Positions 8,172 to 15,745 of a stretch of 36,153 nt of DNA are shown piece by piece. The notes beneath the pieces were generated by a model that searched no databases, had not been told where the DNA came from, and worked only from the letters and a program-made list of their open reading frames with translations. A program made the translations under genes and the position numbers. Numbering within the stretch: position 1 is the stretch's first letter; the number at the start of each line of letters is the position of its first letter. The stretch spans positions 1 through 36,153 of the forward strand of contig CALJAM010000028.1 of NCBI GenBank assembly GCA_938027685.1, written 5' to 3'. The DNA comes from an uncultured Bryobacteraceae bacterium (lineage in GTDB: Bacteria > Acidobacteriota > Terriglobia > Bryobacterales > Bryobacteraceae).

Positions 8172-8177
8172 ATTGTA
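8172..8177 (-). promoter_or_regulatory. Possible -10 box (TACAAT) for the small membrane-protein gene
   Basis: TACAAT on the minus strand lies about 30 nt before the proposed TTG start, with GGGAGG between them. No clear -35 was found. Confidence 0.35.
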
Positions 8178-8220
8178 GCCGAGCTCGCTCCGCCCGTGCC
8201 ATTGCCGCACCGCCCGCGTT

Positions 8221-8260
8221 CCTGACGCCCCCGCGTCTGCGAACACCGCCCCGCGTCAGG
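8221..8260 (-). terminator. Stem-loop downstream of the LOG gene
   Basis: CCTGACGC (8221-8228) pairs perfectly with GCGTCAGG (8253-8260), with a 24-nt loop. It stands about 120 nt after the LOG stop and upstream of the next promoter. It is a plausible end for the lpxD-LOG transcript but has no T tract. Confidence 0.3.
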
Positions 8261-8382
8261 GTCCGCGCCGCGCGGCAATCGCGCAATCGCCCGCCTGGAC
8301 CATGCCTCGGCCCGCACCGTCCCAGCTCAGGCTCGCGGCCCCCCGGTGCGCAGGCCTTGACGAACTCTTCGGTCCCTCCGCC

Positions 8383-9201
8383 TCAACGTGCCGCCGTTGC
8401 CGCAGGGCCGATTCGCGATTTGGCGATGGCCGGCGTCTCTTGTTCGTGCTCGGGCAGCGCCGCCTCCGCCTGCAGGTAAAGGCGCGTCAGCCCCTCCTTG
8501 AGAATCTCGAAGGCCGATTGCGGATCGTCGGCATATTGGAAGAGGTCCAGATCCGAGGGGCTGATCATGCCGTAGCGCACGAGCGCGTCAAAGTTGATGA
8601 TTTCCTTCCAGTAGGTGGAGCTGTACAGCACGATGACGACTTTCTTGGCCAGTTTCTCCGTCTGCGCCAGCGTCAGCAGCTCCATCAGTTCGTCCATCGT
8701 TCCGAAGCCGCCCGGAAACACCACCAGCGCCTTCGCCAGGTAAGCGAACCAGAACTTCCGCATGAAGAAGTAATGAAACTCGAAACAAAGCTCGGGCGTG
8801 ATGTAGGGATTGGGGAGTTGCTCGGAAGGCAGGCCGATGTTCAGGCCGATGCTCTTGCCTCCCGCCTCCCACGCCCCGCGGTTCGCCGCCTCCATGATGC
8901 CCGGGCCGCCGCCGGTGCAGATGACGAACCGACGGCTCGAATTCTCCAGCGACTCCGACCATTCGGTCAGCATCCGCGCCAGTTGCCGCGCCTCCTGATA
9001 GTAATGGCCCAGCGGCCCATTCTCCTGGATGCGCGCCGACCCGAAGAATACGATCGTGTCGCGGATCCGCTCCCGCCGGAAATGCGCGTAAGGCTCGAGA
9101 TATTCGGAAAGGATGCGCAACGGACGAGCGTCCGCGCTTTCCAGAAACTCCTCGTTCTTGTAAGCCACCTTGTGATCACATGGCCTGTGCAATCTCGGCA
9201 T
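8383..9201 (-). CDS. LOG family protein (TIGR00730-type nucleotide N-glycosidase)
   Basis: A 272-residue cytoplasmic protein of the LOG (lysine decarboxylase-like, TIGR00730) family. Characterised members cleave the N-glycosidic bond of nucleoside 5'-monophosphates, including cytokinin ribotides. Both diagnostic motifs are intact: GGGPGIMEAANRGA (residues 97-110) and PGGFGTMDELMELL (163-176) with Glu171. The N-terminal 45 residues (SEYLEPYAHFRRERI) and the longer C-terminus point to the larger bacterial sub-type rather than the short plant-like LOG. The name lysine decarboxylase sometimes given to this family is wrong. The gene starts 11 nt after the lpxD stop; its ribosome site GAGGG (9210-9214) overlaps that stop codon, so the two are co-transcribed and probably translationally coupled. 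A metabolic link to lipid A is not obvious. Confidence 0.9.
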   Translation of the reverse strand: MPRLHRPCDHKVAYKNEEFLESADARPLRILSEYLEPYAHFRRERIRDTIVFFGSARIQENGPLGHYYQEARQLARMLTEWSESLENSSRRFVICTGGGPGIMEAANRGAWEAGGKSIGLNIGLPSEQLPNPYITPELCFEFHYFFMRKFWFAYLAKALVVFPGGFGTMDELMELLTLAQTEKLAKKVVIVLYSSTYWKEIINFDALVRYGMISPSDLDLFQYADDPQSAFEILKEGLTRLYLQAEAALPEHEQETPAIAKSRIGPAATAAR

Positions 9202-9212
9202 TTCAGTTTCCC

Positions 9213-10265
9213 TCAGGTTCCCTCAACGGGCGGCGCGCCGCCGCGAACCGTTTTCTCCAGCTCCTCTACCTTCTTCCTCAATTCTCGCATCGTCCTAAGC
9301 AGCTCCGGCAACCTGGGAAACGCCGTCACCGCACGACGCCACACGGCCGCATCGAAAGCCGGCGAGCCCGCCACCGACACTCCCGCCGGAACGTCACCGC
9401 CCACACCCGCCTGCGCGTACACCACGGCGCCTTCGTGAATGGTCAGATGCCCTGCCGCCCCCGCCTGCCCCGCCATCACCACGTTCCGCTCCAGCACCGT
9501 GCTTCCCGCCAGCCCCACCTGCGCGCACAGGATCGCGTTTTCCCCTACCACGCAGGCGTGACCCACCTGCACCAGACTGTCGATCTTTGCGCCCCGTTTC
9601 ACTCGCGTCTCGCCCACCGTAGCCCGATCGATCGAACACAGCGACTGGATCTCGACGTCGTCTTCGATCACGGTGATCCCCGACTGTACGATCTTGTAGT
9701 GCGTGCCGTCGGCGCGGTGCGCAAAGCCGAAGCCGTCGCCGCCTACCACCACGCCGTTGCCCAGCGTGACCCGGTCCCCGATCCGGCAGAACTCGCGGAC
9801 CACCGCATGGGAGTGCGCACAGAAATCGTCGCCGATGCGCGCGCCCTGGTAAATCACCACGTGCGGGTAAATCCGCGCGTTGCGTCCGATCACTACGTCT
9901 TCGCCGATCACCGCGAAGGGGCCCACGTAGGCGTTCTCCCCGATCCGCGCCGAGGGCGCGATCCAAGCCAGCGGGTGAATGCCCGGCTCCGGCCGAGGCG
10001 GCCGGTAGAAAAGCTCCAGGGCCCGGGCGAAGTCCAAATAGGGATTCTGCGAGACCAGGGTGGCGATCGGACGTACGCGCACCGGCTCCGACGCCAGAAT
10101 CGCGGCCGCTCGCGTATCTCGCACTTTCGGCGCGTACTTGGGGTTGGCCAGAAAGGTCAGCTCCGTCGGGCCTGCCTGCTCGATGGCTGCCACTCCTGTG
10201 ATCTCGATCTCGCCGTCACCCACCAGCTCGCACTCCAAGTAATCGGCAATCTCCCGTAGTTTCAT
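9213..10265 (-). CDS. lpxD: UDP-3-O-acylglucosamine N-acyltransferase LpxD
   Basis: A 350-residue protein matching LpxD, which adds the second, N-linked hydroxyacyl chain to UDP-3-O-acyl-glucosamine in lipid A synthesis using acyl-ACP. Residues 1-95 are the uridine-binding N-domain (TELTFLANPKY). Residues 97-305 are a left-handed beta-helix of hexapeptide repeats with the signature GGDGFGFA (175-182). Catalytic His236 lies in VQVGH and the second conserved His273 in AAGHLTI. The C-terminus (ELLRTMRELRKKVEELEKTV) is the helix that packs the trimer. The start ATG 10263-10265 has GGGAG 6 nt upstream; an upstream GTG/ATG extension to 10319 is less likely. It shows that the organism makes lipopolysaccharide. 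Other lpx genes are absent here; the LOG gene follows in the operon. Confidence 0.95.
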   Translation of the reverse strand: MKLREIADYLECELVGDGEIEITGVAAIEQAGPTELTFLANPKYAPKVRDTRAAAILASEPVRVRPIATLVSQNPYLDFARALELFYRPPRPEPGIHPLAWIAPSARIGENAYVGPFAVIGEDVVIGRNARIYPHVVIYQGARIGDDFCAHSHAVVREFCRIGDRVTLGNGVVVGGDGFGFAHRADGTHYKIVQSGITVIEDDVEIQSLCSIDRATVGETRVKRGAKIDSLVQVGHACVVGENAILCAQVGLAGSTVLERNVVMAGQAGAAGHLTIHEGAVVYAQAGVGGDVPAGVSVAGSPAFDAAVWRRAVTAFPRLPELLRTMRELRKKVEELEKTVRGGAPPVEGT

Positions 10266-10332
10266 GACGCTCTCCCTGACGCTCGAGGCGCGGCCGGCAA
10301 AGCGCTCGCACGGCCGCACCCTGCTGACAGGT

Positions 10333-10338
10333 TACACT
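10333..10338 (+). promoter_or_regulatory. Possible -10 box (TACACT) for the three-gene receptor operon
   Basis: The hexamer ends 7 nt before ATG 10346 and no Shine-Dalgarno is present, so the transcript is predicted to be leaderless. It lies in the 80-bp divergent gap with lpxD. Confidence 0.35.
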
Positions 10339-10345
10339 TGAACTG

Positions 10346-13138
10346 ATGAGGTTCGCCATCGGCGTGCTGTGGGCTGCTGCCATCGCTGTGGCCCAGCAGC
10401 CGGCCGCGCGGAGCGAAATCGAAAAGGCGATCGAGGAGTTCCGCACCCAATCCCGACTGCTCGGGCTCCGAGGCGAGAGCGTCGGTCAGCGGCGCGCCCC
10501 CGCACGGCCCAGGTTTCACGGCCGCCTCTTCGAAAACCTGCGCAACGACGCCCTCGATGCGGTGCCGCACGAGGTCCGCCAGCGCGGCGGGACCAAGTCC
10601 ACGCTGCGTCGCAATCAGTTCGGCTTCAACCTGGCCGGCCCCCTCATCCTTCCGCGCCTTTACCACGGCGGGCGCCGCACCTACTTCTCGGTTTCCTACG
10701 AGGGCATGCGTGAACGTATTGCCCGGTCCTATCTGCGAACCGTTCCCACTCTGCCGGAACGCACGGGCGATTGGTCACGAACGGTCGATCAGGCCGGCAA
10801 TCCCCTGCCCATCTACGATCCCGCCGGCACCCGGCGCAACCCGGGCTTCGATCGCAGCCGACCGGTCACGCGCGACAATCTTGAATACTTACGCGAACCC
10901 TTCCCCGGCAACCTCATCCCCACGACGCGCCTGGATCCCGTCGCCCAGCGCGCCTTGGCCTTCTACCCCGCCCCCAACGCCAGTGTGGGGCCTTTCTTCC
11001 GTAACAACTACTTCATCCACACGCCCGAAACCAACACCGCCGACGGCGTGATCCTCCGGTTCGACCACACTCTCGCCGCCAACCACCGGCTCACCGCCAA
11101 CGCGGCGCTCTCGAACGGATTCCAGGGCCCGGCGCCCTGGTTCCCCACCGCCGCCAACCCCGCCCCGCCCGAGCGCGACTTCGCCAACCGCCGCGCCTCG
11201 CTCGAACACGTCTTCACCATCTCGCCCCGCACCGTGAATAGTTTCAGTTTCGAAGCCTCGAGCAATGCGTCCACCGGCGGCGCTTCCGTGCGCAGGCATT
11301 TCGCCGCCGATTTGGGCCTCAAGGGGGTGCCCGGCGAGGGCTTCCCCAACTTCCGTTTCCAACCCTACCTCTCCATGGGCCGCTCCTATCCTATCTCGCG
11401 CACCGCTCGCAATCAGTACGAATGGACGGAAAGCTTCTCGACCAAGCAGGGCCCGCATAACTGGCGCATTGTAAGCCGCTATATCACCCCCCAGGTCAAT
11501 ACTTACTACCCGCAATATCCTGCCGGCACCTTCCGCTTCGGCGACGGACTGACAGGCCTGCCCGGCATCGTAAATACCGGTCACGCTTTCGCCAGTTTCC
11601 TTCTCGGCTTGGCCGAGTATGCCGAGGTAAGCGTGGTGGGCTCGCCCTCCTACTTCCGGGCCGGCACCGCAACCGCCATGTTGCGACACTCTTGGGAGCT
11701 CTCCGACCGTTTCACCCTGCACTGGGGCATCAACCTTGACGTACATACCCCGCGTGTGGAAAAGTACGACCGGCAATCCACCGTGGACTTGAACGTGATC
11801 AATCCGGTCAACGGACGCAAGGGAGCCCTCATATTCGCCGCGCGCGACGGCAACGGGCGTGCCTTCCAACCCGTGCGCGCCAAGCTCGAACCCAGTGCCG
11901 GCGTCTCCTGGAATCCCTTGGGCGATTCCAGAACCGTCCTCCGCCTCTCCTTCGCGCGCGGTTACTCCGGCTTCCCCATTTACTCCGTGCAGTGGGGCAC
12001 GCAAGGTTTCAACGGCACTCCGACCTATATCTCGCCGAACGTGCAACTCGAGCCCGCCCTCCGGTTGGCCGACGGCCTGCCGCCGCCCTCCCGCCCGCTC
12101 CCCGATCTGCGCCCCGAGGCCGCGAACGATACCGTCGCCGATCTCATGGATCGCAGCCGCCGGCAGCCCGTTTACCAGTCGGCTTCTCTGAGTCTGGAAC
12201 ACCAGGCGCCCGGCTCCGTAGTCGTGACGATCGGAGCCGCCTATTCGGGCGGCCGCGACCTGCTGGTCGGCAACTGGGCCGCCAATCCTAACGCCATTCA
12301 CCCCGACGCGCTTCGCTTCCGCGACCAACTCAACGACGAACAGTTCAACCGCAGCCTGCGCCCCTACCCCCAATTCAAGGGCTTCGACGTCTACAGCTCC
12401 TGGCCCCTCGGCCGCTATCACCGTGACGCCGGCTTTCTGCGCGTGGAAAAGCGCGCCTCTCACGGCTTGACGCTAAGCTTCTACTACGAGTTCTCCAAAC
12501 AGCTCGACGATTACTCCGGCCCCTACGGCCGGCAAGATCACTTCAACCGCCGCAACGAGTGGTCCTTGACCGCCTACAACCGCCCGCACACGCTCTCCTT
12601 CAGTTGCATTTACGAGCTCCCCTTCGGACCGAACAAGCCCTTGCTCGCCTTCCCCGACTGGCGCCGTCATCTCGTCGACGGCTGGTCGGTCAGCGCCATC
12701 TCCACTTACGCGAGCGGCGAACCCGTTGCGCTCCGTCCGCAGTTCAACAACACCGGCGGCGTGCTGAGCGCCCTCAACGTGGACGTGGTGCCCGGCGTCA
12801 ATCCCCGCGTCGCCCGGCCCGGGCCTGAACTCTGGTTCAATCCCATGGCCTTCGCTCACCCCGCCGATTTCAGCCTGGGCAACGCCTCGCGCACCCATCC
12901 CTTCCTGCGCAACCCCGCCAACCAGAACCACGACCTCTCGCTCACGAAACGCTTCGCCGTGGGGCGCGACCGCACGCTCGAGTTCACCGCCATGGGCCTG
13001 AACTTCATCAACCACGCCAACTGGGAAGACCCCGACAACGTCATCGGACCCGCAGGCGCGCCGAACGTCAACGCCGGCAAGATCATCGGCTCCCGCGGCG
13101 GGCGAATCATCCAGCTCGGCTTGAGATACAGCTTCTGA
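10346..13138 (+). CDS. Oar-like TonB-receptor barrel lacking the N-terminal regulatory and most of the plug domain
   Basis: A 930-residue outer-membrane beta-barrel. A signal peptide (residues 1-16, MRFAIGVLWAAAIAVA) is followed by a short charged segment (SEIEKAIEEFRTQSRLLGLR). The chain then enters the Oar-type sequence directly at FHGRLFENLRNDALDA, which normally lies near the end of the plug. After it come RRNQFGFNLAGPLILP, FSVSYEGMRER, LIPTTRLDPVAQRALAFYP, HAFASFLLGLAEYA and a standard barrel ending LGLRYSF. The carboxypeptidase-like domain, the TonB box and most of the plug are absent, although both chain ends look complete; family members are usually longer. It may be a constitutively open or non-TonB barrel. 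It is the first gene of a tight operon: the next gene starts 1 nt after the stop. Confidence 0.85.
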   Translation: MRFAIGVLWAAAIAVAQQPAARSEIEKAIEEFRTQSRLLGLRGESVGQRRAPARPRFHGRLFENLRNDALDAVPHEVRQRGGTKSTLRRNQFGFNLAGPLILPRLYHGGRRTYFSVSYEGMRERIARSYLRTVPTLPERTGDWSRTVDQAGNPLPIYDPAGTRRNPGFDRSRPVTRDNLEYLREPFPGNLIPTTRLDPVAQRALAFYPAPNASVGPFFRNNYFIHTPETNTADGVILRFDHTLAANHRLTANAALSNGFQGPAPWFPTAANPAPPERDFANRRASLEHVFTISPRTVNSFSFEASSNASTGGASVRRHFAADLGLKGVPGEGFPNFRFQPYLSMGRSYPISRTARNQYEWTESFSTKQGPHNWRIVSRYITPQVNTYYPQYPAGTFRFGDGLTGLPGIVNTGHAFASFLLGLAEYAEVSVVGSPSYFRAGTATAMLRHSWELSDRFTLHWGINLDVHTPRVEKYDRQSTVDLNVINPVNGRKGALIFAARDGNGRAFQPVRAKLEPSAGVSWNPLGDSRTVLRLSFARGYSGFPIYSVQWGTQGFNGTPTYISPNVQLEPALRLADGLPPPSRPLPDLRPEAANDTVADLMDRSRRQPVYQSASLSLEHQAPGSVVVTIGAAYSGGRDLLVGNWAANPNAIHPDALRFRDQLNDEQFNRSLRPYPQFKGFDVYSSWPLGRYHRDAGFLRVEKRASHGLTLSFYYEFSKQLDDYSGPYGRQDHFNRRNEWSLTAYNRPHTLSFSCIYELPFGPNKPLLAFPDWRRHLVDGWSVSAISTYASGEPVALRPQFNNTGGVLSALNVDVVPGVNPRVARPGPELWFNPMAFAHPADFSLGNASRTHPFLRNPANQNHDLSLTKRFAVGRDRTLEFTAMGLNFINHANWEDPDNVIGPAGAPNVNAGKIIGSRGGRIIQLGLRYSF

Positions 13139-13139
13139 C

Positions 13140-14057
13140 ATGACGCGCGCGCTTGGCCTGCTCGTCTGTCTTACCCTGCTGGCCGCGGGCCAGACCGCCC
13201 GCGTCCTCCGGGTCCCGGTGTGGGCCGACGCAGGCAACGGCCCCGCGGAGTCGCTCTCCGCCGGCGCTCTGAGGGTCTCCGTGGCGGGCGGCGCCGCTCG
13301 CGTGGTGCGGGTCCTCGGACCGGAAGCCGAGTTACTCCTCCTGCTCACCCTCGACATGACCGAAGAACTCAGCCTCGCCGATCTGGCCCGCGAAGCACTG
13401 GCCGGCGAAATCCGCGCCCTCCCGGACAACGTCTACATCGCCTTGCTCCGCGCGCAGGACGGCTTGAGGGTGCTGGTCGATCCCACCCGCGAACGCGAAC
13501 CCGTATTACGCGCCCTCCGCGAACTGCCGATCAGCGGCAAGGCCGGTCTGCTGGAGACTCTTCCCGCCGCCTTCAAGTTGGCCGACGCGATCCAGCAGCG
13601 CAGCGCCGTGCGCGTGGCCCTGCTCTACGTGACCGACTCCAACGTGTACAATTACCGCGACGACTACATCAATCCCGTGGTGAACTGGAGCGACCAGCAT
13701 GATCTCAGCCGCCGCTTTCCCGAAGGCCTCATCAAGGAAAAGATTGCGCGCCTGCTACGCCAGCTCGCGCCCTATCAGACTCCGCTTTACATCGTGCATC
13801 TGAACTACCGCAGCGACCGGGTGAACGAAGCCTACCAGTCCGGGCTGATGCAGCTGGCCTCCGCCCTCGGAGGCGCCAGCCAATTCTGCCGTAGCCGCCA
13901 GGAAATCCCGCAAGCCGTCGCGGCCGCCCTGGCGCGCCTGAACCGTATGTACCGCGTGGATGTCGAGGCTTCCCTCCGGCGCGACGGTAACGTGCAAATT
14001 AAAATCGAAAGCGAAGCCGGAGCGCTCTCCTACCGCGACCGCTTCGTGCTGCCCTGA
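13140..14057 (+). CDS. Secreted VWA-like protein with degenerate MIDAS
   Basis: A 305-residue exported protein (signal peptide about residues 1-18, MTRALGLLVCLTLLAAGQ) resembling the VWFA-related proteins common in Acidobacteriota. After a small N-terminal strand region (20-60) a von Willebrand A-like fold begins at LLLLLTLDMTEELSL (65-79). The metal-binding DxSxS motif is altered to DMTEE (Asp72, Thr74), while a second acidic site remains in LLYVTDSN (Asp166). It ends with a strand-rich region (VQIKIESEAGALSYRDRFVL). VWA domains typically mediate protein-protein contacts; the partner may be the barrel encoded immediately upstream or the coiled coil downstream. The ATG lies 1 nt after the preceding stop codon, so translational coupling is likely. 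Family assignment rests on pattern only. Confidence 0.68.
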   Translation: MTRALGLLVCLTLLAAGQTARVLRVPVWADAGNGPAESLSAGALRVSVAGGAARVVRVLGPEAELLLLLTLDMTEELSLADLAREALAGEIRALPDNVYIALLRAQDGLRVLVDPTREREPVLRALRELPISGKAGLLETLPAAFKLADAIQQRSAVRVALLYVTDSNVYNYRDDYINPVVNWSDQHDLSRRFPEGLIKEKIARLLRQLAPYQTPLYIVHLNYRSDRVNEAYQSGLMQLASALGGASQFCRSRQEIPQAVAAALARLNRMYRVDVEASLRRDGNVQIKIESEAGALSYRDRFVLP

Positions 14058-14067
14058 GGAAACCTCG

Positions 14068-14901
14068 ATGAGCCCACTGCTGGCCTCGCGCCGTGGCCCA
14101 ATCCTCTTGGCCGCCCTCGCCGTCGTGACCGTCGCCGCCGTCGTGGCGCTGCTGGTTCAGACCTGGCGCCGGACCGAGCTGGCCGCGAAGCTTGCCGCGG
14201 CCGAAAATCGCATCGAGCAAATCGAGGAGCGTGCCGCCCGTGCCCTGGCGGAGAACGAGGCGTTGCGCGAGCGGCTCGCGGAACTCGGAGAAACACCCCC
14301 GCCGGCGCCTACCGTGTCCCGCCCTTCCCAGGGCGCCTCCAGCCTCGAACAGGCCCGCCTGTTGGTGAAATTGCAGCAGCAACTCTCCGCCGCCGAGAAT
14401 GCGCTCAGTGAAGCCGAAGGCCGCGCCCGAGAGCTCGAAGGCCAACTCCAGCGCGCGCAGGAGGAGTCGAAGCGTCTGGCCGGCGCGCTGGAGGAGTACA
14501 CAGAGAAGCTCGCCGGCCAAGCGCGTGTTCTTGAAGCCGTCCAGGCCGAGCTGAAGACGCGGAACGAGCGCCTCGTTCAACTGGAGGCCAACAATCTGCT
14601 TCTGCACAGACAAAACCGGCAGGTCGAGGAAGAAAGTGCGCGCCTTCGCTCGCTCCTCCGTGAACTGGAGGAAATCAACCGTCGCCGCGAAAACGCGCTG
14701 GCGGCGATCATGCGCCGCTACCGCGAGCTGGCGGACCAGTTCCGCGCGCTGGCCGTGCCATCGCCGGAGCCCGGCGAACCACGCACGGCAGACCTGTCGC
14801 GCGTGCAAAACACTCTAGCGATGACCGAAGACGAGTTGCGCCAATTGAGCAACCTCAACGCCCAGGCCGCCCGGCTGCAGCGCCAGCTTGAAAAACGCTA
14901 A
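14068..14901 (+). CDS. Membrane-anchored coiled-coil protein
   Basis: A 277-residue protein with one membrane helix near the N-terminus (about residues 11-31, ILLAALAVVTVAAVVALLV). The rest is almost all coiled coil: heptad-rich stretches at 35-80, 95-230 and 245-277, broken by a proline-rich hinge at about 76-85 (TPPPAPTVSRP) and a second break at about 231-240 (PSPEPGEP). It has no catalytic motif. The shape suggests a scaffold or tether spanning the periplasm or reaching into the cytoplasm; topology is ambiguous because positive charges flank both sides of the helix. The start ATG has GAGGA 7 nt upstream and lies 10 nt after the VWA gene stop, so it is the third gene of the operon. No named family is recognised. 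Confidence 0.75.
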   Translation: MSPLLASRRGPILLAALAVVTVAAVVALLVQTWRRTELAAKLAAAENRIEQIEERAARALAENEALRERLAELGETPPPAPTVSRPSQGASSLEQARLLVKLQQQLSAAENALSEAEGRARELEGQLQRAQEESKRLAGALEEYTEKLAGQARVLEAVQAELKTRNERLVQLEANNLLLHRQNRQVEEESARLRSLLRELEEINRRRENALAAIMRRYRELADQFRALAVPSPEPGEPRTADLSRVQNTLAMTEDELRQLSNLNAQAARLQRQLEKR

Positions 14902-14927
14902 GACGGTGCCCCTCGGCCCGCCGGCCC

Positions 14928-14949
14928 GCACCCACCCTGCGCCGGGTGC
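14928..14949. terminator. Hairpin after the three-gene operon
   Basis: GCACCC (14928-14933) pairs with GGGTGC (14944-14949) around a 10-nt loop, between the convergent coiled-coil and SIMPL genes. A second small hairpin (CGGCC/GGCCG, 14984-14997) stands directly after the SIMPL stop. There is no T tract. Confidence 0.35.
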
Positions 14950-14999
14950 AGCCGCTTCCGTTCCTTAACCGCGAAGACCGGCTCGGCCCCAGGGCCGCC

Positions 15000-15695
15000 T
15001 TACGGCGCCGCTTCCAGCACCAACGTAACCGAGGCCTGCACCTCGATCACGCCCGGCTCCACCGGGGTCGGTGCGGCCGCGATCTCCGCCGCCCGCGCCA
15101 TCGCCATCTCCCGCATCGGTCGGAAAGCCGGCGCCGGCGCGTGCTCGATGGAAACGATGCGGACCGGCTTGAGGCCCGCCGCCGCCGCCATCGCCTCCGC
15201 GGCGGCCCGCGCCTTCCGCGTAGCCTCTCGCAGCGCTTCCAGCCTCACCGCCTCGTCGTCCCGCAACATGAAACGCAGGCGATGAATCGTGTTCGCGCCC
15301 GCCTGCGTCGCAGCGTCGATCACCGCGCCCACCAGCTTCAACTCCTGCGTCTTCACCAGCACGAGGTTCGAAGCCGTGTACCCGGCGATTTCCGGTTTGC
15401 CGTCCTTCGGGTAACGATAGTTGGGGACCAGCGAGTAACCTGAGGTCTCGAGCGTCCCCCGCCCCGCCAGCAGCTTGCGCAGCTGCGCCAGCACCGCGTC
15501 CAATTGCGTCGCGTTCTGCGCCGCGGCGGCTTGAGCCGTGGCCGCTTGTGTGGTCACCCCGATTTCGATCTGCGCCTGATCCGGCTTCGCCTGCACGACC
15601 GCCTCTGCCGAGGACCGCACCTGCGCCCGCGCCGGCGCCGCCTCCTGCGCCATGACGGCCAATGCCGTCAACATGGAACAGAGCCAAGCTCTCAT
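15000..15695 (-). CDS. SIMPL domain (DUF541, YggE-like) periplasmic protein
   Basis: A 231-residue exported protein with a signal peptide (about 1-16, ending AVMAQE). Its single SIMPL/DUF541 domain (residues 27-228) is of the type found in E. coli YggE and in signalling molecules that interact with IRAK-like proteins. Typical features are the opening SSAEAVVQAKPDQAQIEIGV, the central YSLVPNYRYPKDGKPEIAGY followed by NLVLVKTQE, RLEALREATRKARAAAEAMA, and the closing EVQASVTLVLE. YggE is linked to protection from oxidative stress, but the molecular function of the family is unclear. The start ATG 15695 has GGGAG about 10 nt upstream. It is divergent from the amidohydrolase gene with a 50-bp gap and convergent with the coiled-coil gene. 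Confidence 0.87.
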   Translation of the reverse strand: MRAWLCSMLTALAVMAQEAAPARAQVRSSAEAVVQAKPDQAQIEIGVTTQAATAQAAAAQNATQLDAVLAQLRKLLAGRGTLETSGYSLVPNYRYPKDGKPEIAGYTASNLVLVKTQELKLVGAVIDAATQAGANTIHRLRFMLRDDEAVRLEALREATRKARAAAEAMAAAAGLKPVRIVSIEHAPAPAFRPMREMAMARAAEIAAAPTPVEPGVIEVQASVTLVLEAAP

Positions 15696-15732
15696 GCAGC
15701 CATTCTCCCACGGAGACTCGCAACGCCTGCGC

Positions 15733-15738
15733 TACAAT
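15733..15738 (+). promoter_or_regulatory. Possible -10 box (TACAAT) for the amidohydrolase gene
   Basis: TACAAT ends 7 nt before ATG 15746 and there is no ribosome site, so a leaderless transcript is predicted. Confidence 0.4.
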
Positions 15739-15745
15739 CTCAGGC

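Noticed and set aside
8302-9438. A 378-codon plus-strand frame over LOG and lpxD
   Set aside because: Antisense to two recognised genes, Arg/His/Leu-rich, no signature.
10889-12463. A 524-codon frame opposite the plug-less receptor gene
   Set aside because: Gly/Ala/Val-rich translation without motifs, a mirror of the receptor reading frame.
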